In this document: positions 1 through 10,641 of the stretch, piece after piece | Position numbering within the stretch: the first letter of the stretch is position 1 | How the letters are laid out: every line of letters begins with the position of its first letter | Origin: Priapulus caudatus | Lineage: Eukaryota; Priapulida; Priapulimorpha; Priapulimorphida; Priapulidae | Reading direction: 5' to 3' | NCBI RefSeq assembly: GCF_000485595.1 | Contig: NW_014577252.1 | Coordinates: 129,900 to 161,911, forward strand | DNA length: 32,012 nucleotides | Program-made: the position numbers and the translations under genes | Notes under the pieces: generated by a model | Seen by the model: the letters and a program-made list of their open reading frames with translations, nothing else | Databases searched by the model: none | Told to the model about the DNA's origin: nothing

Positions 1-388
1 AAGTAGCCTAGTATGTATTACTAAATTGTCATTTACTAATCCGTATGTATTGTTGTTGCAGTAGACCGAAGCAGTCCGTATGTATGTAGCGGACCTTCTG
101 ATATACGTAGAATAGATATAATAACGCATGAGTTAGGGTTTAGGGACAAAATAATAATGTTAAATTCGGTACGGTCCCGATTAAGTGAGAGACGGTGTTA
201 TAAACTATAACGGCATGACAATAATGGTTGCATAGCACCCGCAACGGAGGGTTGCAGTGCATTAATTATAACGAATCTCTGTTACTTCGCTACCTTCACG
301 CTATCCGTACCTAAGCTGCAGCTACTGACCTTTCTCCCCTCACCGCCATGTAGTGTTCAACGATCATCGACGAACGGCAACGCAAACA
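1..388. other. Unannotated AT-rich flank
   Basis: I see no gene, RNA or repeat structure here that I can support. The sequence is AT-rich up to about 240. It then becomes more balanced toward the GC-rich block that starts near 390, so part of it may be 5' untranslated or intron sequence of that block. Confidence 0.5.
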
Positions 389-991
389 ATGGACTCGCCA
401 CCATACCAGCCGATGTCAGAGGTCGTGGAGGATGCCGCGCCGGACGACACGCCCCGGAGAATCCCGACCTGGCCGCCGCAGACCGAGCGGATGGCAGGGC
501 AGCGCCAGCTGCGGGCATTCGCTCGGGCATCGGGGCTCGGCCCCGTGCTAGGCGCGACCCCACCACCTCTCGGCACCAGGGCGCCGGTCCCGATAATCTT
601 CGTGGGAAGTGAACGCGAGCGTTCTCGGGCCAACGTATGGAGTCGGTTGGGGGTTCGCCGACCACCGGCTACCACCACTATGGAGGCGGTGACGCACACC
701 GTCACCACCATGGATGCGGTGATGCAGAACACATGCGAGGTGTGCAACTGCACGCACCCGGTGCAGGCCATGTCACCGCGCAGTTGCCCGTGGAGCGAGT
801 GGGACGAGCCGTCGCGCTCTACGCCGCCGTCGTCGATGCGGCAGAGTACACCGCACTCACCCCACCACCATATGAGGAGAGGAGCGCGAGTGCTGGGTAC
901 CCGCCGCCACCACCGCGATACGCCACCCCATCAGCGGATAACGACGACGACGACGACGGCGACAACAGGGCGCGCCAGCCGATTTATATAA
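389..991 (+). CDS. Possible GC-rich coding exon, product unknown
   Basis: I do not recognise this gene. An open frame begins at ATG 389, which has A at -3 and G at +4, a good animal initiation context. The frame is also open upstream to 353, but only from a GTG. Third codon positions from 389 to about 840 are mostly G or C by eye, unlike the AT-rich surroundings, which favours real coding. The product would be about 200 residues, rich in Pro, Thr, Arg and His. It has a Cys cluster (CEVCNC, near residues 117-122) and no clear domain, signal peptide or membrane segment. The +1 frame (637-1008) is also open and would end in a Pro-rich tail with a PPPY motif, a poly-Asp run and a stop at 1006. 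A frameshift or an intron between the two frames is therefore possible. The 3' end runs into the ACG tract of the tandem duplication, so the end given is uncertain. Confidence 0.35.
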   Translation: MDSPPYQPMSEVVEDAAPDDTPRRIPTWPPQTERMAGQRQLRAFARASGLGPVLGATPPPLGTRAPVPIIFVGSERERSRANVWSRLGVRRPPATTTMEAVTHTVTTMDAVMQNTCEVCNCTHPVQAMSPRSCPWSEWDEPSRSTPPSSMRQSTPHSPHHHMRRGARVLGTRRHHRDTPPHQRITTTTTTATTGRASRFI

Positions 992-1648
992 TAGTCATTC
1001 CTCGCTAGCCGTCCCACTGTTTCATATCCCTCTGCTCACCCCCCCCCAGGCACACGGCTCCCATCTGACCATCCAGCTCTCTCCGTCCTGCTCTCTCTCC
1101 AATAGTGCATAGTATGAATAGTATGGATAGTGTGTGTAGAGTAGCCTATTGTCTAAGGAAGAAATTGAAGTGGTAGTAGGAGAGCTGTGCCGCGAAAGAA
1201 AATAAAAAGATATATAAATAGGAAAAATAAAATAAAGAATAAATAGATAAATAGATGTTGTTTACGATACGATCACTAAACGAAAGGAGACGACGACGAC
1301 GACGACGGCGACAACAGGGCGTGCCAGCCGATTTATATAATAGTCATTCCTCGCTAGCCATCCCACTGTTTCATATCCCTCTGCGCACCCCCCCCCCCTC
1401 AGGCACACGGCTCCCATCTGACCCCCCCTCTTCCCGTCCTGCTTTCTCTCCAATAGTACATAGTATGAATAGTATGTGTAGTGTGGGTAGAGTAGCCTAG
1501 GCCTAAGGAAGAAATTGTGGTGGTATAGTAGTAGAGCTGTGCCGCGAAAGAAAATAAAAATATATATAAATAGAAAAAAATAAAATAAAGAATAAATAGA
1601 TAAATAGATAAATAGATGTTGTTTACGATACGATCACTAAGCGAAAGG
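941..1648. repeat. Two-copy 349-bp tandem duplication
   Basis: Two head-to-tail copies run from 941 to about 1288 and from 1289 to 1648. Each starts with a CGA/ACG triplet run followed by GGCGACAACAGGG. It continues through GATTTATATAATAGTCATT, a long C run, a polypurine and ATAAATAGATAAATAG stretch, and GTTTACGATACGATCACTAA. The offset between GACAACAGGG at 961 and at 1310 is 349 bases. The copies differ by scattered substitutions and by lengths of the C run and ATAG run, so the duplication is not an exact recent copy or assembly echo. The first copy contains the 3' end of the GC-rich open frame. Confidence 0.9.
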
Positions 1649-2440
1649 CTTTTGGTCAATAAGCTTGCGCACAATAACGTCGTCTAAGGCAAGGCTGCAT
1701 CAGTATTATGGATATGACATATAATGTAGCGAGATGTAGCGATGATATGATGTATTTAAACGTGGTTTTGGTAATGCGTCCGTGGTCATACCTGCGCACT
1801 ACATACGGGTTGCGATAACGTTGTTTTTTCCCTGTGTGAAGCTGCCAGTGCGCTACACGATATTGTACATGGATTTTGACTTGCATGGAATAATTATTGG
1901 CAAGTAGCGCGTTATATATCGGTTCGGTTTCTAGCATCACCTAGACGAGAAGGTAGCAACGGCATTTGTTCGAGACTGCCAGTCGATTTTTCGTTCACTA
2001 TAGTGGAGCTGCGCTTGTTCAGCTACGTTACCAATCGATTGTCTCCCCGGATGAAATTTGCTTCTCTATTCACAGCAGCCAGGTGGCTGCAACGTGACGA
2101 TGCCCCATCGTTTCGGTAGGAGGGGAGGAATGTAAGCGGACAAATCCCATATGCCACGCAAAAGCGATGGCGATGCGGGGAAACGCAATCTTGGCGCCGC
2201 AGTGTCAGAGGAGATGTCACAACAGGCTGGGAGCGGACTCCAGATCAAGGAGCCGAGAACGCGGGAGGGGAAGCAATAGCCCAAACCCACGGCTAAGGTT
2301 CCCCGAGTTCTTGTCGAGTTATTGCGCATTGTGACTGCCTAGACACTGACCAGATGATCTATGACATCAGGGCCAGAATCGGACCATGGAGTCCAGCCAA
2401 GTGCGGAGACGCTCATACCCCACCATATTTGGTAGGGTGA
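1649..2440. other. No recognised gene
   Basis: Several short open frames lie on the minus strand (for example 1656-1940 and 2066-2329). None has a motif or codon bias I can defend. The stretch 2060-2330 is more GC-balanced than its flanks and may be a decayed repeat. Confidence 0.4.
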
Positions 2441-2725
2441 TGTAGCAGTTGTAAGACTGCCCCTTTTCCGTATTTGGTATGGCCGGTTGGTCAGAGAAGG
2501 AAACTATAACGAAAGGTGACGTAGGAGAATGAACGTGGTATAAATAGTGGAGCGCGGCCGCGCCTCGGGGCTCTTGGTACCAGCCACCCGCGGAGAAAGG
2601 TGTAGTGTGTAGTAAGCGCTCTTGCTTTCGGTAGTGCACTGAGACCTCATGTATTGTATTAGAGATTGAGTAAACACCAGTGAACGTTACTTCTTGTCTT
2701 GTTGTATCTCTATCAGTCTACTACA
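2441..2725 (+). mobile_element. Possible solo LTR
   Basis: The block starts TGTAGCAGTTG and ends TCTACTACA, which are inverted LTR-type TG...CA ends. It contains a TATAAATA box at 2539-2546, about 185 bp before the right end. That spacing is close to the one in the gypsy LTR at 12351-12831. An AGTAAA element near 2668 could serve as a poly(A) signal. The flanks (ggtga on the left, gacct on the right) do not form a target-site duplication. No primer-binding site was recognised after it, and no second copy was found in the window. A host promoter is the main alternative. Confidence 0.3.
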
Positions 2726-2854
2726 GACCTTCTACTACGATAGTGCGAAGAACACGTTTTATACGTGTTACCCCGTTGATGAGTTACCAGCCGTGGCGTT
2801 CTGCTCTATTACACATCACTATCAGCTTTATCCAAGCGATTATATGCCACGTGT

Positions 2855-3115
2855 GTTATGGTCGCACCTTCCACAATAACCATCAATAGCGCTGCAGCAG
2901 TAACGCGAAGCAGCAATTCCAATGAACTGCATAAATTTGCATTCTTAGCCGAAGGCGCGTGCGAGCGAGCTTCGGAACAAGCCGGATACTATACGGCTGC
3001 AGCGTTATGGTCGCACCTTCTATACCAATAACCAGCAATAACGCAGCTCGACAGTAACACGAAGCACAAATTCCAATAAAATGCGTAAATTAGGCAGCCA
3101 GGCGCTTGCTTGCCA
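2855..3115. repeat. 149-bp tandem duplication, two copies
   Basis: GTTATGGTCGCACCTTC occurs at 2855 and again at 3004. Downstream sequence in the two copies stays alignable: CAATAACC, GCAATAAC/GCAGTAAC, CGAAGCA, AATTCCAAT and TGCGTAAATT/TGCATAAATT. The first copy spans 2855-3003. The second fades out around 3115. Divergence of several percent shows it is not recent. Confidence 0.8.
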
Positions 3116-5740
3116 ACTCCCAGATAAAACACCGTTAGCGCACATTACTTTCACGGGTTTATGTACGTCGTATACTAGTCTATCAGGCGCACGTGAACGC
3201 TGGGGAAATCCCTACTCGTGCTCTTCACTGCAAGCGATCCACTAATTGATGCTTACCGTCGCGGCAGGCACTGACCGTATTATCAAGAGTTCATGATAGA
3301 AAAAAATAAATTTCTAGTATGGACACTTGGTGTTATCAACCGTGAGGAACGAGTGGGGGAAGTGTTTAGAAGAAGCACGCACGACTCAGTGACGCACGTG
3401 GTGTACCATTGGGGGGAAGAACAAGAGCTACATAAACATGGCGATAATATCTGCAGGGTTGTAGCCCCTGGAGGGGGGCAAGGGGGCAGCTGCCCCCCTA
3501 GATTTTGGAGCAAAAATAAATTATTAATATTGAATTTAAAGCAAAATTAGCTTAGCTAATAATCGTAAATAACCCCAACGTGATTTTTTTGGTCACTTAT
3601 CCGTGAAAGCCTTGTCTCAGACCCACCTCTACCACACTAATGAAGCCGATCAAGAACTGCCCGTCGCTCATGATTATACAGTTGAGTCATGAACTTTTGC
3701 CCCCCCCCCTTAGGAATTTGTTCATGGTGGGTAATGGTGTAGCGTGTCGTAGGGGTAAAACACACAGAGAAACATCGAAGTGGTCCCACCCCAATTAGCA
3801 TTGTTTCATCTATATACCATTCGTATTAATCGTACTTGTTTCTCGAAATCACGTGATTTTCAACCACGTGACCGACACGCCGAAGTTCGTACGAAGGTGA
3901 GCGAGAATATACGAAGAGCTCGCTATTTGTGCGGTGATTATTTTTTTTAGCCAGCGGCCATTTTATAAAAAACCTTCGCACTCGGAGAAAACCTGATCGG
4001 ACGCAGGTGATCTGAGCAGTTTGATCTACCGTATTTTGCTCATTAACTGACGTAACTATCTATTCAGAATCTGAAAAAAACTACCGTGCATCTTCTGACG
4101 TGCATTATTAGGCCTATCGTTCATCCTTCTGAAGGTTGTTGTAGCAGAGATAACAGCTATGATATTTTTCAGCTACATCAGGATAAAATATACACCCAAA
4201 GAGAATAACATACAGTATATATACGGGCCAATCCTGACAGTGAGAAGGGCTTATAAAGTACAGGGAATATGAAAATAAGATAAATAATATATTTGAATTT
4301 ACGGTAAAAGCCGAAGAAAGAGTAGGCCATACGGTCTTATTCATGGTGATCGTATACCTGTTAGTGGAAATAGCTATTATACAATCAAGGATCTTTGTCA
4401 GAATATCACATTCTAAATTTAGGGGTGCGCCTAATGTATCAGAGCATGTTATAAGCCGCGAGATACGGTGCTATCAAGAGTGAATAATAATAGATCTATA
4501 ATATTAATAGCTCCGTAATAGTTAACGTGGTCGGATTAAGTCACCGGGATCTAAGGCCAAAAAATTAATTGTTCGTTTCTCAGGCTAATGCTTTCAAAAT
4601 GTAATGAGACAGGCAGGTGTCTTTTTCTATCTCCCCCCCCCCCAAAAAAAAACCATGCGGCAGGTATGTTTTTAAATTGGTGGTCTGTAATATGTACACG
4701 CCATATAACATTGATTTACATTAAACTAAGAATCAGACAACGGGTTTTTAAATAGTGCCAAAACGTTTTAATACAGAAAATGGTGAGATCTACATGTATC
4801 TATCAATTCAGTTTACTTTTTGGCTTTTTTGGCATTTATTGAACTTTCATAGATTTTACATCCCCTTTTTGTCGGTGCATTGAACGGAAATTTTTCGGAT
4901 TTCCGGAATTTGAATGCGGGTTTTGAAAAAATGGGGGGTAATAAAAAGGGGTAATGCGGGACCAAAACGTAGATGCGACGGGACCTGAGAGATGAACAAT
5001 TATTTTTTTTAGGCCTAACTCTGTAGTTGCGCTTTGTTAATCGGAAAAAAATGTCTGACAGAAATACGTGATAGTTCGGCAAACCTCAGATTGAAAAGAG
5101 CTGATCTGTCTCTACCTAATCCTGCCAAGAAACTAACACGTGAAGGTAAATACAAGAATTCAAATACGTGACGTATTTTTTTATTTCTCTATTTCCTATA
5201 ATTATATTATATTAACTACGCACTAAGTTTGCAACGTGTTATTGTGACATATAGTAAGAGAACAGTTCACAGCACTCATTATAACGTTATATAATTATTG
5301 ACATTGGCATAATCGTCTACCACGCCAATTCGACGTCTTCACTATCACGAATATAATAAATATTCCCTGTATGCTTGAAAATCGCACACTTTCTACGCTA
5401 AGCGTGTGATTTGCCGAGATCGCTATATGACGTCACGGCGGCCATGTATGTACATGTTAACGCATGCTCAAAAACACACGAATATTCGATGATTTCATTA
5501 CAGTTTTAAACTTTGCTGCATAATTTCTTTCTTAGCACGTCGCAACTCGTCTTCCAAGCCCCCGCTTTATTTTGACGCCGATCCTTTGTGTTATTTTGTG
5601 TTATACTTTATGTATGTATTTACGTTCTTGCGTGCGTTCGTGCGTGCATGTAGGATGTACGAGTAGATGTGTTATGTGTGTAAAGAGTTAAGGCGTACCA
5701 GTGTTTATAATTACTCATAACATTCTTCATATTTTAATTA
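3116..5740. other. AT-rich intergenic or intronic sequence
   Basis: There is no gene that I can support in this 2.6 kb. Open frames are short and without family features. Notable local items are a perfect 16-bp palindrome at 3482-3497 (GGGGGCAGCTGCCCCC) preceded by G-rich sequence, C runs at about 3702-3711 and 4634-4643, and a sequence at 4473-4493 related to the hairpin arm at 27334. Confidence 0.5.
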
Positions 5741-5800
5741 ATAGATTATATATATATATATATATATAGTATCGATATATCTATACATATATATATATCG
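5741..5800. repeat. TA dinucleotide repeat
   Basis: There are two TA runs separated by GTATCGATATATCTATACA. The region is low-complexity and would be self-complementary. Confidence 0.85.
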
Positions 5801-6180
5801 CGAGAGATCGATTATTTAAGTAATATTACAGCACCGGCGATCCTATAGCAAATTGAACTATATAATGATCATATAATTATTGTAACCTCTAAATAGCATA
5901 AGAAGACTCTTGACTGGTAGTAAAGTCCTGTTGGTGCTCATTAACTAATTAATAGTGTGTGCATATGGGCATGATCGTGAGATTATGCGCAGGGTGCATG
6001 TGTTTGTTTTCCCTTACAACAACAAGATTCGTGTTATACCGCTAAGAAAACAGGAGAGCGTGACGTGGGCTCGTAATAGAATGTCTGTGTCGCGATAGGA
6101 ATACCATACGAGACGAAAACCACAGGGGTGGGAGTTTTTACTCACGAAGTTGTCTGCTTCGCAAATTCACTGACAAAAAA

Positions 6181-6530
6181 TGATGATAATAATGCTGCTG
6201 CTGACGTTGACGATGCTACGGCTGCTGCTATTGTTGCTAATAATGATAATGATGATGATGAGGTTGTTGCTGCTGTTGCTGCTGTTGCTGCTACTATTAA
6301 TGGTGACGATGCTACTGCTGATGATGATGCTGCTGATGATGATGCTGACGATGCTGCTGCTGCTGCTGATACTGACGATGCTACTGCTGCTGCTGCTGTT
6401 GTTGTTGCTGCTGCTGCTGATGATGATAATGCTGTTGCTGCTGATGCTGACGATGCTACTGCTGCTGCTGCAATTAATGATGATGCTACTCTTACTGCTG
6501 CTGCTGCTACAGTGGTTACTGTTGCTGCAG
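6181..6530 (+). repeat. Imperfect GAT/GCT triplet tract at the 5' edge of the retroelement
   Basis: About 350 bp of interspersed GAT, GAC, AAT, GCT and GTT triplets keeps all frames nearly stop-free. In the pol frame it reads as an Ala/Asp/Val-rich segment joined to the first recognisable pol residues at about 6545. No normal Ty3/gypsy polyprotein has such a domain in my knowledge, so it marks either a truncation boundary or an expanded linker. The other frames of this tract encode poly-Leu/Met and, on the minus strand, poly-Ala/Ser. Those are artefacts of the repeat. Confidence 0.85.
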
Positions 6531-6544
6531 ATGAGACTATGGAT

Positions 6545-7482
6545 AGGTCTAGAAATATAGAGCTAGGGTTATCAACGCACGCAGTACAGTGGGATTTTCC
6601 CACGCTCACAAAGCATGTGACAGATGAAGCACAGAGAGAATGTCTTATGGAACCTTTGTCACGCAATCATGACGTGTTTGCGAATACTGACCAGGAGCTT
6701 GGGTTTACAAATCTTTTTGAGTTTCGTATTGAGACAAGTACAACACGTCCGTTCAAAACAAAACTGTATCGGATGAGTGCGAAACAGCAAGACATTGTGC
6801 AGGAGAAGGTGTCCGAGATGCTGGACAATGGCATCATTGTTCCGTCTTCATCTCCTTGGTCTAGTGGGATGTTGCTTGTTCCTAAAAAGGTGATTAGTGG
6901 AGAATGTGTATTGATTACCGTAGATTGAATGCTTGTAGATGAACAACCAAGGACAACTTTCCACTGCCGATTATTGATAATATTTTGCAGAATCTCGGCA
7001 ATGCGAAGTTTTTCTTGACACTTGACCTCAGATCAGGGTATCATCAGGTTCCGGTTCCACCAGAGGATCAACCAAAGACAGCCTTCACCACAAATGCAGG
7101 TCTTTACGACTTCCATGTCTTAAGTTTTGGTTTCTGCTGTGCTCCTGCTATGTTCCAGAGATGTATGACTATGGCACTTGAAGGGCTTATTCGGAAAAGT
7201 GCGTTGGTATATATCAATGACATTATCGTATTTTTGTCTGACTTTGAAACTTACATGCATCATCTTAACGAAGTCTTCTTTAGGTTGCGAGCTGCGAACC
7301 TGAGGGCGAAGCCTTCAAAGTGCTTATTCATGCGCAGTTCTGTGCCATACATGGGACATGTGATATCGCCACAGGAATTCAAACCTGACCCGCGTAATAT
7401 CGAGGCCGTGAGTAAGATGATTCCACTCAAGGATGTGGCAGGAGTTCGTTAATTTCTAGGATTAACAGGGTACTATCGCTAA
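6545..7482 (+). pseudogene. pol: Reverse transcriptase region of gypsy pol, broken
   Basis: This region would copy element RNA into DNA inside a virus-like particle. The fingers region (about 6715-6890) carries the usual entry into RT, with KLYRMS and SSPWSSGMLLVPKK. The palm carries the first catalytic Asp in LTLDLRSGYHQVPV (Asp at 7024-7026). The second motif, normally Y-x-D-D, reads YIND at 7210-7221, so one of the paired metal-binding Asp residues is Asn. FGFCCAPAMFQRCM precedes it, and the conserved SKCLFM and LTGYY segments follow. Breaks are a frame change near 6890-6906, TGA at 6940, TAA at 7450 and TAA at 7480. The N-terminal side opens directly from the triplet tract with no protease. 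Both the YIND change and the stops make it inactive. Confidence 0.93.
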
Positions 7483-7970
7483 TTCCTACGCAACTATGCT
7501 GTTATAGCACGGTCTTTAACGTTGTTAACTGTCAAGAAGTCTGAATTCGTTTGGTCTCCTAAAGCTGAAGGGGCGTTTCAGTCTCTGAAAACATGTCTGA
7601 CATCTGAGCCAATCCTTGCACTTGCAGATCGTAATCTACCTTTGACGCTGTACTGTGATGCGTCGTCTATTGCAGTAGGAGCCGCACTCACGCAGAGAGA
7701 TGAACTCGACCAGGAACACGTGGTGCTCTACTTGAGCAAGCAGTTCACTGAGTGTGAAGCAAGATGGCCGATAGTCGAGAAGGAGTGTTTTGCGCTGGTG
7801 TATGCTTTAGAGAAGTTGCAACATTTTCTCGTCGGTTCAAAGTTCACTTTATTCACCGATTATCGGCCGTTAAAGTATATTCTTGAAACGAAGTCTACCC
7901 GTAACGCGAAGTTGCAGAGGTGAGCAGTTAGGATATTGAAGTTTGATGTTGACATCCGGTACTGAGGGGT
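7483..7970 (+). pseudogene. pol: RNase H region of gypsy pol, broken
   Basis: This domain would degrade the RNA strand of the RNA:DNA hybrid during reverse transcription. It continues in the RT frame after the TAA at 7480. The three expected acidic residues are visible: Asp in LYCDAS (7657-7659), Glu in VEKECFAL (7783-7785) and Asp in FTDYRPLKYIL (7858-7860). The linker WSPKAEGAFQSLK before it is the usual RT-RNase H connection. A TGA at 7921 replaces the Trp expected in the R-W-A motif, and the frame changes between about 7930 and 7967. The active-site residues are therefore kept although the reading frame is not. Confidence 0.92.
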
Positions 7971-9577
7971 GGTTTAATGTCCAAGGTGACGTATTGTCTA
8001 GACTTCCTACAGATATTCCAGTAGAACATGCTGACAGCGAGAGCGACACCACTTCTGAGGTAACACAAGAACAGGCTATGCTCATGACACCTGTAATCTT
8101 ACAGGAAGAAGATGGTGAGGCTGCGGTACCTGAGGATGACAATGATACTCTTGAAACAGGGCTCGAGGTTTCATCCCAGCAGATTCTTTTATTGCAGCAG
8201 CAGAACCCTTACGCGAGAGACATGGTTGCAACATTTGAAGCAGAACACCCTTCACTCCGTCAACGCTGAGAGATGGCTGACTTCATATTAGAAGATGGGA
8301 TTCTTTTCCATTTGGGACCAGCCACTTATGACGGCATTCCATGTCGACAACTTGTGGTACCTAAATCCCTTGTTCCACAGGTTTTGTCGCTGTGTTATGA
8401 CCATTTGTATGCTGGACACCTAGGCTTTCAGAAGACTTACTTAAGAATGGCCGAGCAATACTATTGGCAGCACATTTTTACCGATATTCAGACACACGTT
8501 TAAGTGTGCGTGAGATGCAATGCTCGTAAGCTGCGACGTGTGCATGGAACCATGACAAATGCGCCAGTGCCGAGGTATGTCAACTAGACCGTTGCCATTG
8601 ACACTGTAGAGCCTCTACCTGTGTCTGACAGTGGGAACAGGTATATAGTTACGTTCGTGAATCTTTACTCATCGTATCCTGAAGCGTACGCAGTCAAAGA
8701 CAAGTCGGCCGAGACATTGCACGGCTCAATGCTGATAGGTTCATCCCTACACATGGTTGTCCATCTGCTTTCATGACTGATAATGGGTTGGAGTTTTGTA
8801 ATTTCCTTACAGCTGTCATCTCGATGAAATTCAAGATCCATCACATCCGTACGTCTTCCTATCATCCGGCAAGTAATGGTCAGTGTGAGAGGTTTTACCG
8901 TACCATGAACAACATGATTGGGTGCTATTTGCAGGACTCCCACCATGATTTAGATTCAAAGCTGGGTCCCATTCTATTCGCTTACAGAACGAGTGTTCAT
9001 GGAACATCACAGTTTACTCCATTCTTTTTTTGTCTATGGTAGGGATGCAGTGATGCCGCTAAATACATTCCTTCGGCCACGTAAAATATCGTGCACTGAT
9101 GATCCAGTGTCTTTGGCTCTCGACAGGTTTCATCGAGCATGCACGCAGCTTCAGGAGAACACGAGGCGAACACAAGAGAAAAATAAGGTTCTCTATGACA
9201 AAAGGGCCAAAGAGCAAGAGTTTATGCCTGGGGACTTTCTTTGTTGGTTTAATCCTACGACTAAGCCAGCACAGTATAGGAAGCTTGCGTCGTTTTGGCG
9301 GCCGTATTACTTAATCGTTCAGCAGCTGTCGGTAGTTAAATTCCTTATTCAGGATGTGCGGTCAGGGCGCACACATGCTGTACATGTAGATAATCTGCGT
9401 CCAGCTTTTCCGCAGGATGCATGGGACAAGTACGTGCAAAGGAACAAGGTTCAGGCGACAGGCAGAAGGAGGCAGCCGGAACGGAGCGCTAAATTCGTTC
9501 AAGCACCTCAGTTGCCAGCAGCAGAAGGTGATGAGTGGGAGGAAGATGACTTGATTCCTCTTGCACAACTGCAGTAG
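7943..9577 (+). pseudogene. pol: Integrase region of gypsy pol, broken
   Basis: Integrase joins element cDNA to host DNA. The order seen is tether (VQGDVLSRLPTD), an acidic Q-rich linker, an HHCC zinc finger (HLYAGHLGF, then VCVRCNARK; about 8400-8530), and the catalytic core. The core shows Asp at 8600-8602, Asp in MTDNG at 8779-8781 and Glu at 8887-8889 in the context NGQCERFYRTMN. Exactly 35 codons lie between the second Asp and the Glu, giving DD35E. A GPY/F-like module lies around 9280-9390 with WRPYY in place of the usual GPY. There is no chromodomain, and the tail is acidic up to TAG 9575-9577. Breaks are stops at 8267, 8501 and 8585, a one-base loss near 8717 and a T-run frameshift at 9021-9031. 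Confidence 0.93.
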
Positions 9578-9609
9578 TTGTACTGACATTCAGTGAATTG
9601 CCAATAATA

Positions 9610-9624
9610 TTTTTCTACTCACAG
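9610..9624 (+). promoter_or_regulatory. Candidate 3' splice site before env
   Basis: A pyrimidine-rich stretch ending in ACAG (TTTTTCTACTCACAG) sits between the end of integrase and the first ATG of the env-like frame at 9656. Retroviral-type env genes are usually made from a spliced mRNA whose acceptor lies close upstream of env. The position fits, but the matching donor would be in the missing 5' part. Confidence 0.45.
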
Positions 9625-9655
9625 GGGATTTGTTGTACTTTTCTTGCAAGGGAGC

Positions 9656-10641
9656 ATGAGGCCCTTTTCAGTGGAAGAGGCTCAGCAAATCCTTGCAAGT
9701 CCAGGCGCTGTATTCGTTCCGAAGGCAGAAATGGCGGTAACTCAGAGTACCTGGTTAATTACCTTCACTACTAATATTACGCAGATTGATCAGTACATGG
9801 CTGTATTGGGGAAGGAGTTACTCTGGTTGCAACTTGCTCCAGCACCTCAGGTTCAAAATGGGTCTTGCTTGGAATTGTCAAAAGATCTGAATATTATTAT
9901 TAACAATCATGTTACCTGGTTTTGTAGTAAATTTAATGCTTTAGCGACACGTTTGGAAGATATACATTTTCTTTATCAACATCCTCGTTCAAAGCGGGCT
10001 ATCTTTTCTGAGATTGGTAGATTATCTAAAATGATATTTGTTATTTCCTTGTTTCCCCAAAACAGCTACATATTTTGCTCGAGTCAATCAAAGAGAATCT
10101 TCCGGCCTCACTCATATTGCTACGCATCGGGAGGGGTATATTTGTCGCATATTTGTCATCCAAACGCAGTCATTCGATCATCAAATATTGTCATTTTTTG
10201 TTCAATCACATTATTTAATAATGATTCTAATGACATTGCAAGTTTTTGTCCGAAGCGTGTCCTGTTTACTGCACGATTTAAATGTCGCTTTCGGGGAACT
10301 TACTGAAGCCGTCAAAAATAATGTACCAATTAAATCATTTGGCCAATTCGATTTTAAGGGGATGGGAAGTTTACAAGCAGTCGTGCATTATTCCACAGTT
10401 TATGCATTGATCATACTAATAGTTGTAGTTGCATTGGTTGCAGTCGGTAACTGTTGTTTTAGGAAAATAGTTTGCTGATCTTCGCCAATCGTGGGATCAA
10501 ATATCATTCAAGAAGCAGGTCCAGAAGTTTCTAATCAGTCTTCCGCCTTCGGATGAGAGTCTACGGCCTTCTGCGAGTCGACGACTCGCATTTCCTTTGT
10601 GGAGTATGGCAGGGCCTGGGGAGAGTGAGGAGCAGGTATAG
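9656..10641 (+). pseudogene. env: env-like fusion glycoprotein gene, frameshifted
   Basis: This gene probably encoded a membrane fusion protein resembling errantivirus Env and baculovirus F proteins. The frame starting at ATG 9656 gives an ectodomain with N-glycosylation-type sites (for example NITQ). A basic furin-type site RSKR lies at 9986-9997 and is followed by the spaced pattern A-I-F-x3-G-x3-K-x-I-F expected of this fusion-peptide class. The frame changes between about 10040 and 10090, and the rest is read one frame over to TGA 10476. That part includes a hydrophobic anchor at about 10401-10455 followed by a Cys pair and basic residues. A third frame is open from the anchor end to TAG 10639-10641 and could be the cytoplasmic tail, which would imply another shift. 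No signal peptide is obvious at ATG 9656. Family membership is inferred from the motif and position, not from a search. Confidence 0.75.

Noticed and set aside
353-388. Start of the first coding frame at 353
   Set aside because: That codon is GTG. The first ATG in the frame is at 389 and has better initiation context.
5400-6180. 5' LTR, primer-binding site or protease of the gypsy element
   Set aside because: I compared this stretch by eye with 12351-12831 and looked for a DTG/DSG protease motif, and found neither.
6180-6666. Long open frames through the triplet tract (poly-Leu/Met on plus, poly-Ala/Ser on minus)
   Set aside because: They follow from a period-3 repeat without stops and have no domain or start context.
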